DNA of 64,000 nucleotides, from contig OU744725.1 in assembly GCA_916613615.1 (NCBI GenBank), forward strand, positions 9,716,708-9,780,707, in the 5' to 3' direction. Below the pieces are notes generated by a model that saw only the letters and a list, made by a program, of their open reading frames with translations, was not told where the DNA came from and did not search any database. The first letter of the stretch is position 1, and each line of letters opens with the position of its first letter. Source of the DNA: Steromphala cineraria (Eukaryota; Mollusca; Gastropoda; Trochida; Trochidae). The position numbers and the translations under genes were made by a program. Of this stretch, positions 1 through 11,962 are shown piece after piece.

Positions 1-1382
1 CAGAAAACACTCTCAAATTAATGGAGCTGGTAACTCGAAACAGTTGTAGTATTCACGATACAACACTTTGGTGTAATGACAGGAAAGGAAATGGCCTGGC
101 TTCTCATTACAGCTGAGAGAATCACTTGATCACCAGTCATTGTGACTGTCAACTTACAGATATTGATATAGTATAAGTTTTATTAGAATGAAACCCTTAA
201 CTTCATTGAAAAAAATGTTTTTAAAGTAATTAAAATCTGTTATCTAATATGCTTAATGTTTTTAATAACAAACTCATCAATCATTATTTTACATTAAAAT
301 TCATTTCGATTGATGAATGAAAAATTGATAAAATCACGTTAAACACGTGACACATATCTTCGGATAAGTTGTTTTTCAAAGTTCTTTCTGGCTTTAAAAA
401 ATGTTGGCAAGTTTGTACTGCATAGATTTGAACCAAGTGCTCTTCTTGCACTCATGAAATGTTACAATCGACTGGAGCACGCAAAAGGATTTCAATTTGA
501 AGACACGAACCGAGCTGTCTTTTGTTGTGAAGATTCCGTTTACATTGAAAACATATCAGCACTGCCCTGAGAAAGGATTTCAATAATATCGGCACAATCC
601 CTTTCTATAAGTTTGAAATGTTAAGAAAGCTTTTGATTTTTTCTACTGATGACACTCATTGCACACTGAAGCAATATCCTCGAAAGTAAAAGGAATCCTT
701 GTCGGATATTGAAACGAGAGTCTCACATTTATTTTGCTGCACTCAATCGATTTTTAAGGAAACATTTAGCAAGTCAAACGTTTTTCTATAGTGTTGTTTC
801 AACGAAATATTCCGCATATGAGACACAAGATCAAACATAACTGAAACATAACGAACTCAGTGCATCAGTACGTTACACCTACGACCATTCTGTGACTCAC
901 ACTCTTTGGTCTAAATTGTGCACCTCCCTTTGGTTGGCTTAATATAATATTCTTTGCTCATTCATTGTTGTCAAATTATAACTGTTTCTTATTTCATTAT
1001 TCTTCGTAAGTTTCTGATCATTGCCATCTTACCATACATCAAAGGCTCTCCCTAAATAAATTAATAAGTTATAGACCAATCAATGACATCATTCACGTAT
1101 TGTTCTTGCCATGATCAACGTCTGACATGTTCTGCCCTGACCTTCTCGGCTGAAAAAGCAAGCATATTCCATACATTTTCTTCATTATTCATGTAATTTC
1201 TCACCAAAACAGTTCCATATTTTTTTCAGAAGCAATGCCTTCTTTGATGTTAAATTTGGAAAGTTTATCTTTTAATGTTTGTGAAAAGCACACCGTTAAA
1301 TACTTGTCGATTTTGAATCTCCTTCTGAATTTTGTTTAAACACTCTGGCTACTTTTTAAACCCCCTTGAGCAAAGGCGCGTC
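1..1382. other. Non-coding; start of ancient duplication copy A
   Basis: No exon or mobile element could be supported here. Bases 1-170 and 430-640 align by eye with 28000-28170 and 28430-28600: shared runs include the context of CACTTGAT near 121, and TTTACATTGAAAACA near 540 against TTTACATTTAAAACA near 28540. Gaps and substitutions are frequent, so the copies are old. Open frames are short and not conserved between the copies. Confidence 0.6.
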
Positions 1383-1393
1383 AAATAGAATGC

Positions 1394-1627
1394 AATAATG
1401 CTAAGGAATATATGGATGACAACTTCTTTGTTCATTGTATGCGACGTTTCGACACAGATTCTTGTGTCGTTCTCAACGTTTCGACACAGATTCTTGTGTC
1501 GTTCTCACTTGAGAACGACACAAGAATCTGTGTCGAAACGTCGCATACAATGAACAAAGAAGTTGTCATCCATATATTCCTCAGCATTATTGTCATCCCA
1601 ACTTCTAAAATGCCTCTCAAAGAAGTT
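1394..1627 (+). mobile_element. Foldback retroelement end (Penelope-like?) with 11-bp target duplication
   Basis: The element starts AATAATGCTAAGG and ends CCTCTCAAAGAAGTT. It is flanked on both sides by the 11-mer AAATAGAATGC (1383-1393 and 1628-1638), a convincing target-site duplication. Most of it is a near-perfect inverted repeat (about 1394-1590). The left arm holds two direct copies of a 32-bp unit (about 1444-1507) that the right arm carries once, inverted. The tail 1591-1627 is single copy. A second copy with the same ends and its own 11-bp duplication lies at 48009-48142. Variable-length duplications around 11 bp and inverted truncated ends fit target-primed insertion, as in Penelope-like elements; that family assignment is inference. 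No protein is encoded. Confidence 0.75.
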
Positions 1628-1638
1628 AAATAGAATGC

Positions 1639-2347
1639 ATTTTGTCGGCAACATCGTTTTATGACATATCTTCCTTATTTTGTTAATTCTTAACTTAAAT
1701 GTTAAAGATTCTGTTCAAAAGACATTTTGAAATTGCAATCAAAATAGTCACAAAATCTGTCTTAGACATTGAAATCATGTTTTCTTCTTCACAAGAGATA
1801 TGGTGAAAACTCTTTTAATCAATAAACTCTACAGTTGCCTACTAAAAGTTTGTTTAACTGAAAGATTTAAAATGTATAATCATTTTTGGAAATTTTGAAT
1901 TGGTGACCAAAGTAACGTATTGATCAAACTTTGTTATCATTCTTTACGTATGTATGTTTATATATCTACAATAAAATATCAAGAATAGATATGCGGGATG
2001 CCTTATACAATTCTGGCATTCTCTTTTGGGTCAGAATTTAAGAAATCTGATTTTTTTTCTTTTTGTTTGTCAACAGATAACATTTTCAGCAAACTTTCGT
2101 TCCACATTGTCAATATTGATCAACATTATGATATGAAGACATATTTCGAAACGATAACTAAACAAGATAATCAAGTAATTTAAACTTTTGCCTTTTGGAC
2201 CCCAGTGTTGTACATGTATATGTCCTTGCCAAATGTTGATAGGGGTATCATCTTTCAGTAAGTGAAGGGAAAATGATTTTTCTCCTTCTTCTCTAAACAT
2301 CTTTCTTTTGGTACAATGCTGCTTGAATAATATGAACTCAAGCAAAC
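1639..2347. other. Non-coding AT-rich spacer
   Basis: No supported gene, repeat boundary or splice-flanked exon was seen. Two short open frames on opposite strands (about 2.0-2.3 kb) show no recognisable motif and are probably chance. Confidence 0.5.
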
Positions 2348-3180
2348 ACCACCACTGTATGGGAGACGCGTCGCTTCAAGATGTTTTTAGCCGATAAATA
2401 CGCGACGGTAGTACGCCGATAACCTCAAGAAGTAACAAGAAATACTTGGTTGAGGACACAAACGGTACAATTAACTTTGCTCATCAACCTCATCTAATTC
2501 CATTTTTTGGCGATATTGAAAGATTAAGGATAGTTTTATTTCCATAATGAAGAAGACAAGTTCTTATCACTTTGATCTCAATTTATTTGGATTTTAAGTT
2601 GCATTTATACCTGAAAAAGTGATTTATTGTCTTCCATTGTGCTATTTATCAACATAAACAATCCATTTTAGTATAATAATAATCGCTTCTACACTTTACA
2701 TAATTTTGACAAAAAATTTCAAGTTTTGAACCTCACCAATCGGAATGATTCATCTTTGAAAATTTCTGAGATTTACGCGACTGTTTTTAACCATGCTACT
2801 GTTTTTAACCGAGAGGTTACGGTTTTTAATCAGATTTTCGCTAGTGTTATCCTTGTCATAAGGTCCTTTTACATGCACTGAATATCGTTAAAACAACATT
2901 TTATATTAGAATTAATTATATATATGTCATTCTAAACGCAGATTGAAATGGAATAAACTTTACATGACAAGAATCAGAAGGTTTGTTGCAATATCTGCGG
3001 GAAAACCTCTATTTTTATGAATGTTCATTCATTATTAAAGAAAACAAAGTCAGTTTCGTTAATATTTACAATTTTCACTTCAATAATTGCATTGACCCCA
3101 CCCATGAAGAACTGGTGATAACTTATTGACCATTAAAGTGACAGGTCTGCAATTTTAGCACAAAACACTAAACTGATTGA

Positions 3181-3798
3181 GTGTTACAACACAACAAAGC
3201 AAATTCCTCTGAACACGTCAATTTTTATGATATTCAAATTCAAAGAGGTGTAACATTTCTTTTGGCGTTCAGTTTACTATTATCGCATACTTCGCCATCG
3301 TATGCTATACTACCAGTTAATAAAAGTGAAACAGTGTGGAATATTAATATAAATGTACCTGTACATAATGATAAATCAATGAAAGGTGTTTTGATGCTAT
3401 ATAAAACCTCTACCGCTGGGTTTGACAGAATGACTGAATCATTGTGTGATCCTTAAGTCAAAACTATACAAATGACTATTGAAGGGTACCAAAACAACTC
3501 GTAAGCGTATGCGTAATTTACGGGATGAAATTAAGAAACTTCCCAGCTTAAAACCTCATCCAAAAACAAATATAGCGATGAAAGATTTAGGTCTGACTGA
3601 TGTGACTAGAGGTAGTTTTTATCTGATAAGTATGCTTTGTGGCTTGATCTAAGAGCAACTGATGATGACTATCATGGCTCAGGAATAAGAATTGAAAATG
3701 GTAGAGTAAAGCAAAGTATTTTTTGGGTTGCAATTGATAAACTTCCCAATAGTTTTCATATTGTGATATTAGCTTTCATGTTATTTAAGGTTATCTAG
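3181..3798 (+). pseudogene. Degraded Polinton/Maverick (adintovirus-type) major capsid protein relic
   Basis: Three broken reading segments on the plus strand resemble the double-jelly-roll major capsid protein of Polinton/Maverick elements. Segment one (3181-3489, frame 1) has an in-frame stop at 3454-3456 and is followed by VKTIQMTIEG. Segment two (3524-3652) is in frame 2. Segment three (3628-3798) returns to frame 1 and contains ALWLDLRATDDD with a nearby HGSG, the most diagnostic stretch. Intact family members are several hundred residues long, so both ends are missing and at least one stop and two frame changes disable it. No polymerase B, integrase, ATPase or protease relic was seen nearby. 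It sits inside the 2353-5341 element. Assignment is from recalled family pattern, not a search. Confidence 0.6.
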
Positions 3799-4195
3799 AC
3801 AAGAATCGTAATTTCAAAATGATATATTTTAAAATTAGTTGTTGAAAACAGTGCACAGGATCAATTTTCTGTTTTGTCATAAGTTGAAATATAATGTTTC
3901 TTCATCCCTGATTCGGCATCATCTCGTTGTCTCGTTTTATTAAAATGTGATTATCTTATCATAAATTTGATGTAATAATAATAAGATGTAAAATGTACGC
4001 CAAAAACAAGTTAAACAAACCAGTGGTAAATAATGAAATGATGAATAATATAGTTACCAAAATATCAGTTTAAATTTTGCCAATTTTGTTCACCTATTGA
4101 TCAAAAGTTTGTCACAAAATTGGTAAAAATGTCATATAGTTTTGGTAAGAAGTAGCCACTTATGATTATTTTACGGGAAAACAACACGCGCATCA

Positions 4196-4320
4196 CAAAA
4201 TTTTATATGTGTTATAAAATGCGGTGTTTGTGGCGAGGATTACATAGGTCAAGAGTGAGGATCCACAAGCAGCATATCAGGGACCCGTCCTGCCGCTACA
4301 TTCCACCATTTGACATATTG
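4196..4320 (+). pseudogene. Penelope-like GIY-YIG endonuclease fragment
   Basis: Frame 2 reads VIKCGVCGEDYIGQ and then a stop at 4256-4258. The reading continues in frame 1 with RIHKQHIRDPSCRYIP. A Cys-x2-Cys followed by the Y-I-G core, then a basic stretch with HKQHIRDPS, is the pattern of the C-terminal GIY-YIG domain of invertebrate Penelope-like retroelements. The segment between YIGQ and the arginine-rich part is shortened, so this is a dead fragment of about 40 residues. It lies inside the 2353-5341 inverted-repeat element. No reverse transcriptase part was found next to it. Confidence 0.6.
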
Positions 4321-5620
4321 AAAATACATGTACATTTGTGATATAATTTTAATAATTACTTTCTACCTAATGAAACCATCGATTTATAAATCAATTTGCT
4401 AAACATTTAGGTTAACAAGACTAGGGTAAAACTAAACAAATTGTAAGGAAGGGATAGATTAAAATCATACTGTCCCCTTTAACATTGACCATATGGGGGA
4501 AACAATTTATTGCAAAAAATGAAAGAACATACTCTGTATGATCGATTAAGACTAATCTTACACACTGATTGTTCACAAAAAGAGTGATTAGAGCGGATTT
4601 AAAAATCCCGCTGGTGGCCAGCGGAAATTGGCTGTAGACATTATCTAGGTCACATAAATTCTGAAAGAATGATTGTATATTAATACAACCAAAATCGCAG
4701 TAGCCACAGACGATGTCATTCATAGTCGTACCTGGAAATAGAAAAATATTATGGATACTTAAAATATTAAGAATTATACATGCTATGTTAGATTTTGAGT
4801 TTGTTTTTCTCAATATTTTTATTGGCCGAACGACTGCAAATATTAGATAAAAACTGTAACAATCACTCTCAATCATGGTTAAAAACCGCAACCCGGAATC
4901 TAAAAGCGGTCGCCTACGTTTTACACTTTCGACATTAAATGTCATTTTAAAATTAAACACGCGAACCTTAATTAACAAATCTTATTTATTTTGAAAGAAA
5001 AGAGATTCAATGTTAATATTCACATATTTCAGATAAAATTTGTCTTATATAAATGTGTCTTATTGCCGTTTATATATTACGACTTCAATTTATAATGAAT
5101 AACTGTTTTTTTGCTTTCCAAATAGCTCATAAATTTTTATAAAAATGCAGTGAAATAATCTCCAATCATTCAACAAAATATTGACATATATTTCATAATC
5201 GTTGAACTCACCATTCTAACATAAGATAATAATATACGAAGACACCCTCCTAAAAATGTCAGAATGGCTAGTTATCGGCGTACTACCGTCGCGTATTTAT
5301 CGGTTAAAAACATCTTGAAGCGACGCGTCTCCCATACAGTGACCACAGTACATTATATTTGCACTGAGATAAAAAATAATTCAACAGACGTTTAAAAACA
5401 GCTGTATCCGGTAGAAGAATTATATTTTATATAATGTTGAAATCATAATAGCGTTGTTGAACAGTAGTTTATTATGAATTGACCAGTTCTTGGTTAAAAC
5501 ATTTAACACATTTTGATAGACAGCATGTCAAGTTTGTGCAATAAAACCCCTAGATATTTTGACTTTACGTTTACAATTCCCTGACTAAAAACCCCCTGGA
5601 AAGAACATATCCTATTAACC

Positions 5621-6098
5621 TTAAAGAGACACTCCGCGAGTTCTTGGGGGTCATATATGGGAGACTCTACGAATAGTGTCATCTGATCGAGAAATATCCA
5701 TTCTTACAGGAAAGAGTCACTTTATAGCTAATCGATTTCGTCTAGTTACAAGAGGAAGGTTTAAAGTCGCGATTATGATCGAAAACCGGACAATGACGCG
5801 CGCTAATCAGTCAAACGTATTTTTGGAAACGTATGTAAAGCAGTCAGAATTACAGCTACGAGTTGTATTTGTTTCATAGGTTATATAACAAGTATTCGTG
5901 GAAATTATATTTGTAATTTTGATTTCCACGAACCTATATGACTGTTTTAAGATTTTCGTTGAAAACAAGTATTTGTCATATATTTGTCATTTGGGAATGA
6001 ATACATGAGATGTTTTGAATTTTTATAACAAATTTTACCATTTAGGTTCGTATCAAAGCAAAACACTACGTGATGAAACTCACGGAGTGTCTCTTTAA
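5621..6098. mobile_element. TTAA-flanked MITE with AGAGACACTCCG termini
   Basis: The element is bounded by TTAA at 5621-5624 and 6095-6098. Terminal inverted repeats read AGAGACACTCCG(C/T)GAGTT on both sides. Its length is 478 bp and it has no transposase. The 67-codon open frame inside it is probably chance. TTAA targets point to piggyBac or Kolobok-type mobilisation (inference). A single end of similar sequence ending in TTAA occurs near 49200-49215. Confidence 0.75.
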
Positions 6099-6804
6099 TG
6101 CGATTAGCATGACCTTGAGACTTTCATAGATGAATTTAAAATTTTCTGTCAGTTTAACCATCTCACTAGGATCAATTAGTGTTTATTCTGTATGACCAGA
6201 ACTTACTTTGATAAGTAAGCTGTCTAGCCATGAACAGGGTTTATGGTTTCTTCCCTTTTGCTCTTGAAGCTTCAACTGCTTAGCAGCAATTAAGAAGATG
6301 GAATTTTAAAACCACAATCACTTAAAGGGATACTGCAGAGGGACAGCCTTTGAATAATAGCAACTAGAATATCACAGAAAACCAACTGAATGAAGACCGC
6401 ATATTTGTCGGCATAATAGAAAAGATGCAATGATTTCCAAACTGAAACGTTATTGCACTGTACTCATTATAGATACAATTAAGCTGTAGTTTAAATGATT
6501 CTTTTTACAAAATAAGAATTCGATTAACCTAAGAATTCCTCTACAGATTAAATGGTTTTAAAAGTTTAATGATGTGAACAGAGAGGAATGTGAAACTTTA
6601 TGATCTTTAGAAATTTCCATCTGAATTTCACTTAAATACTCGAATAGTTCATATAAAGACTAGTTGATGTAAACGTGTAGACTAGTTCAATACCTTGTTT
6701 CGCTGCAGCGAATATCAAGGAGAGCCAATGCTGTTTTAGACACAAAAAAATTATGTAGAGTGTTATAAAAAGATACAGATACACTCTACCATTTTACAGT
6801 TATG
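6099..6804. other. Non-coding; duplication copy A, partner of 30.84-31.2 kb
   Basis: 6178-6240 and 30848-30910 share a long near-identical stretch (AGTGTTTATTCTGTATGACC followed by AACTTACTTTGATAAGTAAG). Similarity continues patchily to about 6470 and 31190, for example ATGATTTCCAAACTGAAA in both. No coding potential is shared, so this is paralogous non-coding DNA. Confidence 0.6.
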
Positions 6805-7169
6805 TTAAAGGGGCAGTAGCACGTTTTTAGTGGGAATATAAGGTGATGTCAGGAAAATGAAAATAAATGGTTCCAATTGAAAGACAATGTATTTAAACTA
6901 AATGGAGCAGTAATAATTCAAATATATAATGTAAAGTTTAGGCATGCGATTCCTTTTTCTTACAGAAAATGAATAAAAGGTGTTCACACAAAAATGGCTG
7001 CCAATGGGTTTTATGTGAATCTTTAAACTTTGTCCTCTGATTATGGCTGATTGGCTTGTGCAATGAGATTTATGACAATATCAAAATAATACATTTAGCA
7101 TAAACATACAATCATCAGTGAAAAATTTGAAATATAAAATTATCAAAAAACGTGCTACTGCCCCTTTAA
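6805..7169 (+). mobile_element. TTAA MITE (GGGGCAGTAGCACG family), copy 1
   Basis: TTAA at both ends with inverted termini AGGGGCAGTAGCACGTTTTT. The interior is about 360 bp and carries the family's conserved AATATAAGGTGATGTCAGG near the left end. There are nine copies in this window (6.8, 20.6, 21.3, 22.7, 23.0, 43.9, 44.2, 45.3 and 57.1 kb). No open frame is conserved between copies. TTAA target and AGGG start suit a Kolobok-type or piggyBac-type transposase acting in trans (inference). Confidence 0.9.
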
Positions 7170-9354
7170 GATGAATGGTATGGGCGTTTAAGGAAACTTT
7201 ATGATTTTATAAAACTGTTTCACTTTTTAGATTTGATTTTATGTTTTAATTTTATTCTTCATAAATTTATCTTATAATTGTATCTTTGTAGGAACTCTTA
7301 CTTATTACAAAAATAATCTCAGTTTTCTAAATAAATGCTTCGAAAACATGATTATCGCAAAGTAATTACCAACCAATCTAAATATTACTTATAAGTTTAC
7401 GAAACAAAATATCGAGGTGACAAATGACACTAGAAATTTGTAAGTTTATATCCGGCGTGTGTTTGGAGGGCATTATGTAAGCTATTTTGGTAAGTTCAGG
7501 AGTAACGGGTTTTTTACAGTAGTAAATGAAGTGAAGACTTAAAGCAATTTCCATCTTCAATCTTGGAGACGATTGAGATTTAAGATCTCTTTCATAGAAA
7601 CTATTTATCAACTCCGTCTATTTCCACGACATTTGTTAATTAATATCCAATACATTGCATTTAACTCGTCTAGCCTACGTGTTGTTCTGAGTGTGTACTT
7701 ATTGAAATGCAAAGTTTAATGGAGATGCATTATTTGCTATTTACTCATTATTTTTGATTGCTACTATTAATAAATTGTCTGATTGAAACACGATTATTCA
7801 TCAGCTATGGAAGGGCCTCACTGTTCTTGCATTTCCTATACAAATTGAAAACAATGCTTACAACTATTTCACATCAAGCACTCAACTATCAAATTTGAAT
7901 TGTTGCCATACTTAAGGTATGTAAAGACCGTATCTTTCTAAAGAGATACATGAAAACGTTTGTTCTCAAAGATATTCTACTTTAAGAAGGACTGTTACAA
8001 CTATATGAACGGTAAAAGTGCGGATCATTAAAATTTTGCAATAAAAAGGGATTCTTAGTTATTGTCATTTTGTGTATATGTGTTATATTTTACACCATAT
8101 AACACAAATAAAGATTCGTCTTAAAACTGTCAATTTCAAAATTAATATAGTATCTTATTCAAGTTTGTGACGATGAGATAATCTCTCTTTATGAGCCACT
8201 TGCTTAGTCTGTTGATAAAAATAACAGTAATATAGTTTTGTTAACTCAATAAGGGATACTTCTTCGATTAACATTTTATGTAACTGAGTTAAGATTTTTT
8301 TTTGAATCCTCTCTGAATAAATGGTTTTACTCCGATAACAAAGTGATGTTGACATTTCCTTAAAATGATACTAAAGGAGCATCCAAAATCAATTTCAATT
8401 TCGAAAACCTGATTCAAGCTGCTCCTCGGTGATAAGATTCGATTTCCATATCAAAACACATCAGCATTGTTTTCAAAAGAGTTTTTAATGAAATTGGCAA
8501 AACCTCTTTGTTTCATCTTGTCATCTGTATTTCGCTCTTGACAGGAGTTGCTGCAGCATTATTCCTGAAAATTGATAGCCTTAACTTTTCTATATGGTGA
8601 ACAGAAATAATCAACTTCGTTGAAAACCTATACTGAATTGAAAACAAAAAAATAATCAACATTATAAGAAGGTTCATCTGTGACTGTGCGGCTCACATTA
8701 GATATTTCGTTTTGTGGAGCATGTGGCAATTGAAAAAAATAGGTTTGTGGGTGTTTTATCATTCTGCTTCAGCAGCGTGTCTTACATAGCAGGACGACGG
8801 TCTTTAAAATGATTACGGAATCGATATTCTTCAATAAATATCATGGTAAATTAGAAGGTCTGCGGATACAGATATTGTGATGTAGCAGGATGAAATTACA
8901 ACATCACCTACGTTTTATAATTTTTCATGAAAACCAAAACATTACGCTTGAATGTGACAATTTTGTTTATTTCAACCAGAAATATTACATCAATTTACAT
9001 ACTGATTATTGAATAAAGGGTACATTTCGTAATAATCAACCACTTTATGTCATGGAATCTGTTCAATTTTCTTATTAATTACGATTGTGTCAGTTGTTGC
9101 TGTGTATTACTCACCATTAGGTTCAGCATACCATTGAGAAAGATTTCACGTATGAAAATCCCTCCACTCATGAACAGAAAAAAAGAGAGTTTGGCCTTTT
9201 TCATATATTGTGGCAACGCTGGCTTTGAGAAAATAAACCACGATTAGAATGTTCAGAAGTTGACACAATTACTATGGCCTAATGGTTTAATGACTGTATG
9301 AAGGTATAAAAGGAACATTCATAACTTATAGAGATAACGTTGATATGTTTCGTA
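7170..9354. other. Non-coding; duplication copy A, partner of 31.38-32.13 kb
   Basis: 7960-8660 aligns with 31380-32130 in order. Shared blocks include ACACCATATAACACA, CTGTTGATAAA, AATGAAATTGGCAAAAC, TTTGTTTCATCTTGTCAT and GAAAATTGATAGCCTTA. The rest (7170-7950 and 8700-9354) shows nothing recognisable. Short open frames at 7.4, 8.2 and 9.1 kb lack splice context or motifs. Confidence 0.6.
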
Positions 9355-10070
9355 ATATACTCTCCCAAAAAAGAAACGCATAGGTGATTTTGCGAATTTT
9401 TGACCAGTATAAAAACAAATAAAACAATACAAATGTGATATTTACTTCCAAAACGTCATTGTTAAATCATGGTTTACAGCTTCAATGCAGAAAGTCGACA
9501 ATTTTAAACTCTTTTTTTATTTGAGACTCATTTGAAAACGTTTTTGTTGAAAACATCATTTTGAAAAAATCAAAAGCAGAATTCACATAACAGTAAACAG
9601 TTCATACGTGCCACTTCCACCGAAAAGACCATAAGAGGTGTGCATCGAGAGTTGCCAACAAAATTTAAAATCTCTACATCCGGGTCATAATTGTTTTTTC
9701 ATTCTCTTGCCACAGTGATACACATTATTTAAACCATCCCTGATTTCGTTTAAAATACCACCAAACTGTACGGAAACGTTTGCATAAAGTGGATATTCGA
9801 TCATGAAGGACAGTTATCGCCCCTGTTTTTGATTGCTTCAAAGAACACAATCGTATGAAGTGTCGTTTTAAAATCATGATCTTGAACCTAAGAAACCTTA
9901 GAAGACTTTGGTTCAGTAAAAACTCGTCAATAACAACAAGTAGACAATAACGTGACTTTAGAATGTTTACAATTGGAAAAAGGAAATTTTTGCCCATAGT
10001 TTATGCCACAAGATTCGATTGAGACAGGTTGTTAGAATGGAGTGCAATATTAAGCATATACGACATAAAT
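9355..10070 (+). pseudogene. Degraded Tc1-like transposon
   Basis: A left terminus like those of molluscan Tc1 elements starts at about 9356 (TATACTCTCCCAAAAAAGAA). Around 9752-9860 the plus strand reads HQTVRKRLHKVDIRS, a stop, then RTVIAPVFDCFKEHNRMK. This matches the second helix-turn-helix and linker of Tc1 transposases. The catalytic DDE region is not readable, frames are broken, and the right terminus was not found. The family is reasonably sure; the exact ends are not. Confidence 0.5.
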
Positions 10071-10130
10071 GTAGAAAATGTTCATTAAACCGGTAAATCA
10101 AGTATCAACATTTGAATTCATTTTATATCT

Positions 10131-10158
10131 GGGTCATTCTCAAAAAATGGAGCAATTT
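10131..10158 (+). repeat. Left terminal inverted repeat of the 7-kb transposon
   Basis: All 28 bases match the reverse complement of 17111-17138. Beyond this the two ends diverge quickly. Confidence 0.85.
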
Positions 10159-10317
10159 GGTGGATGAAAAAACTAAAACAAAATCATTCTCTGTTTCAAA
10201 TTTTATTTCAATAAATCAAATAAGGTAACCCCTGAAAACAAAATTCTAGATTATGCAATCTTAATCTTGTCTAATTATCAAATTAATTACTGAAAAATAT
10301 GTTGATTAGAAAATTTA

Positions 10318-11610
10318 TGTCAGTGATGTTACCAAAACATTTTTAATTTTTTCTTAATAACGAATAACCAATGCTTGTATATATATTCATATACACCTAA
10401 TATTGATGATTTATTTCAATGTTAAAAAGGAAAAATTATGAAAACTTACCATCAGAAGTGAAAATTCATAAAAATACTTACAGATTTTGCAACTCGAATT
10501 CTCACGAGGTACAACGATAGTTGTACAGAGAGCAAATTAAGTTAATAATTGCTGAAAACACTTCAGAGTGTTTGTAAATGTTGATTTGTAATAAAACATC
10601 AAGTGATTTGTGTATATACTTACTTATTCTCTAAAAATAAAAGTTTTAGTTAGTGGTAACATCACTGACAGGAAAGATAACATCACTGACCAAAAAGGTA
10701 ACATCACTGACAATATATGTAATAAAAGCTGATTAGCCTTTACTTCACAGTCAAAGATTAAGCAGTGTTTCAACTTTTCATTTTCTTGCGTTAAATGTCA
10801 TACAGTCTTATATTCAAATATGCATATATGCAGGTGTTTTTAGAATGAATTAAAAATTCTTAAAGAAATGGTAACATCACTGACAGAAAAGGAAACATAA
10901 CTGACATTTTCTTCCAATAAATGCTTTTCAAAAGGGGAAACGTTGTCACAGTTAAAACAATGTTGGCTACTTTGATTAATCAGTGTATTTAATAACGAGC
11001 AAAATGTGAAATTGATGGTATTTTATTGGTTTAAAGGATAATTCCATAAATCATTAAAAAATGATAACATCACTGACGGGATAGGTAACATTACTGAAAT
11101 TTGTATGCAAATATTGTTTTCTGAAAGATGAACCTTGATATAGATAAGCAATGTTATAGTATTTCATTAATTAAGGTATTTGTCAGAATGCCTTGTCTTA
11201 ATTTCAATGAGTTTTATGATACTATTATAAATGAACAATAAAAAGAAATATCACTGACAGTAAATGTAACATTACTGACATGGCATAAGTTTTAACCTGA
11301 AAGTTTCAATCAAATATCAATCACTGTTTGTAACAGTTAGTTTCTGAAGTTCAAAGCCAGCTAGTCTGATGTTCAAAGATTGACATACATTGGTGCTGTC
11401 TACAAGAAATTAGTGCAGAAGCAAAAGTAACCTTGTTGATGGGACGGGTAACATCACTGTCCATAAAAGGCAATAAAACATATTTTAATTCAACATTATA
11501 GAAAATGTATTGCATCTAATGGTCCTTCAGGTTAATCCAAGAGAGTCACTTACTGTATTTTGATAAACACTCAGTTATGCTATGACAATAGGAAACATCA
11601 CGGACAGGAA
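10318..11610. repeat. Left subterminal array of GGTAACATCACTGACA motifs
   Basis: About a dozen exact or one-to-three-mismatch copies lie at irregular spacing, for example near 10655, 10677, 10699, 10871, 11062, 11267, 11448 and 11592. Most are in forward orientation; the outermost (10318-10333) is reversed. The arm between them is AT-rich and non-coding. The likely role is binding of the element's own protein, as for subterminal motifs of other transposons (inference). Confidence 0.85.
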
Positions 11611-11962
11611 GAACCATTCAACACAGTAAACTGAACTCTTTTAACATCAACATTCAAAAGTAACAGTAACTAACATGAAACTAACAATAATAAACAGCTC
11701 GGATAATAAATGGCAATCTCAACTGGTTCACTAATTGATCTGTATTTTGCTATATCTCTTAATGTCATTATTTTGGCACAGTGGGGTGTTAACTTATGCA
11801 ATTTGACCAGAACCATCAACAAATTATAGGATGGTTGATTAATGGACATTTCAACATGTGTTCTCAATAACATGTCCAAATAATATATTTTGATGTAACT
11901 ATCTTCATGTAGCATGGCATCATCTTGGTACAGCAACTAGAATTTCCACTGAAACAATCAAG

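Larger units (their letters stand above)
2353..5341. mobile_element. 3-kb element with 71-bp inverted repeats, Transib-like termini
   Basis: Positions 2353-2423 and 5271-5341 are inverted copies of one 71-bp sequence with a single visible mismatch. The termini start CACTGTATGGGAGACG. The flanks are ACCAC on the left (2348-2352) and ACCAC on the right (5342-5346), a 5-bp duplication. CACTGT agrees with the CACWRT start shared by the Transib/RAG-like, Chapaev and CACTA group, and a 5-bp G+C-rich duplication is typical of Transib, so a non-autonomous Transib- or RAG-like element is the best guess. No transposase is recognisable inside. The interior holds a Polinton capsid-like relic (3181-3798) and a Penelope endonuclease relic (4196-4320), so it is a composite. 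Boundaries are firm; the superfamily is inference. Confidence 0.75.

Noticed and set aside
3181..3456. 91-residue protein starting at 3181
   Set aside because: The frame is a fragment of a broken capsid-like relic, not a complete small gene; 3181 is GTG, not ATG.
4421..4978. 185-codon minus-strand open frame, with TTTCCAG and GTAAGA sites inside
   Set aside because: No recognisable domain; it lies inside a composite transposon. The splice-like sites could mark an exon, but phase and partner exons could not be found.
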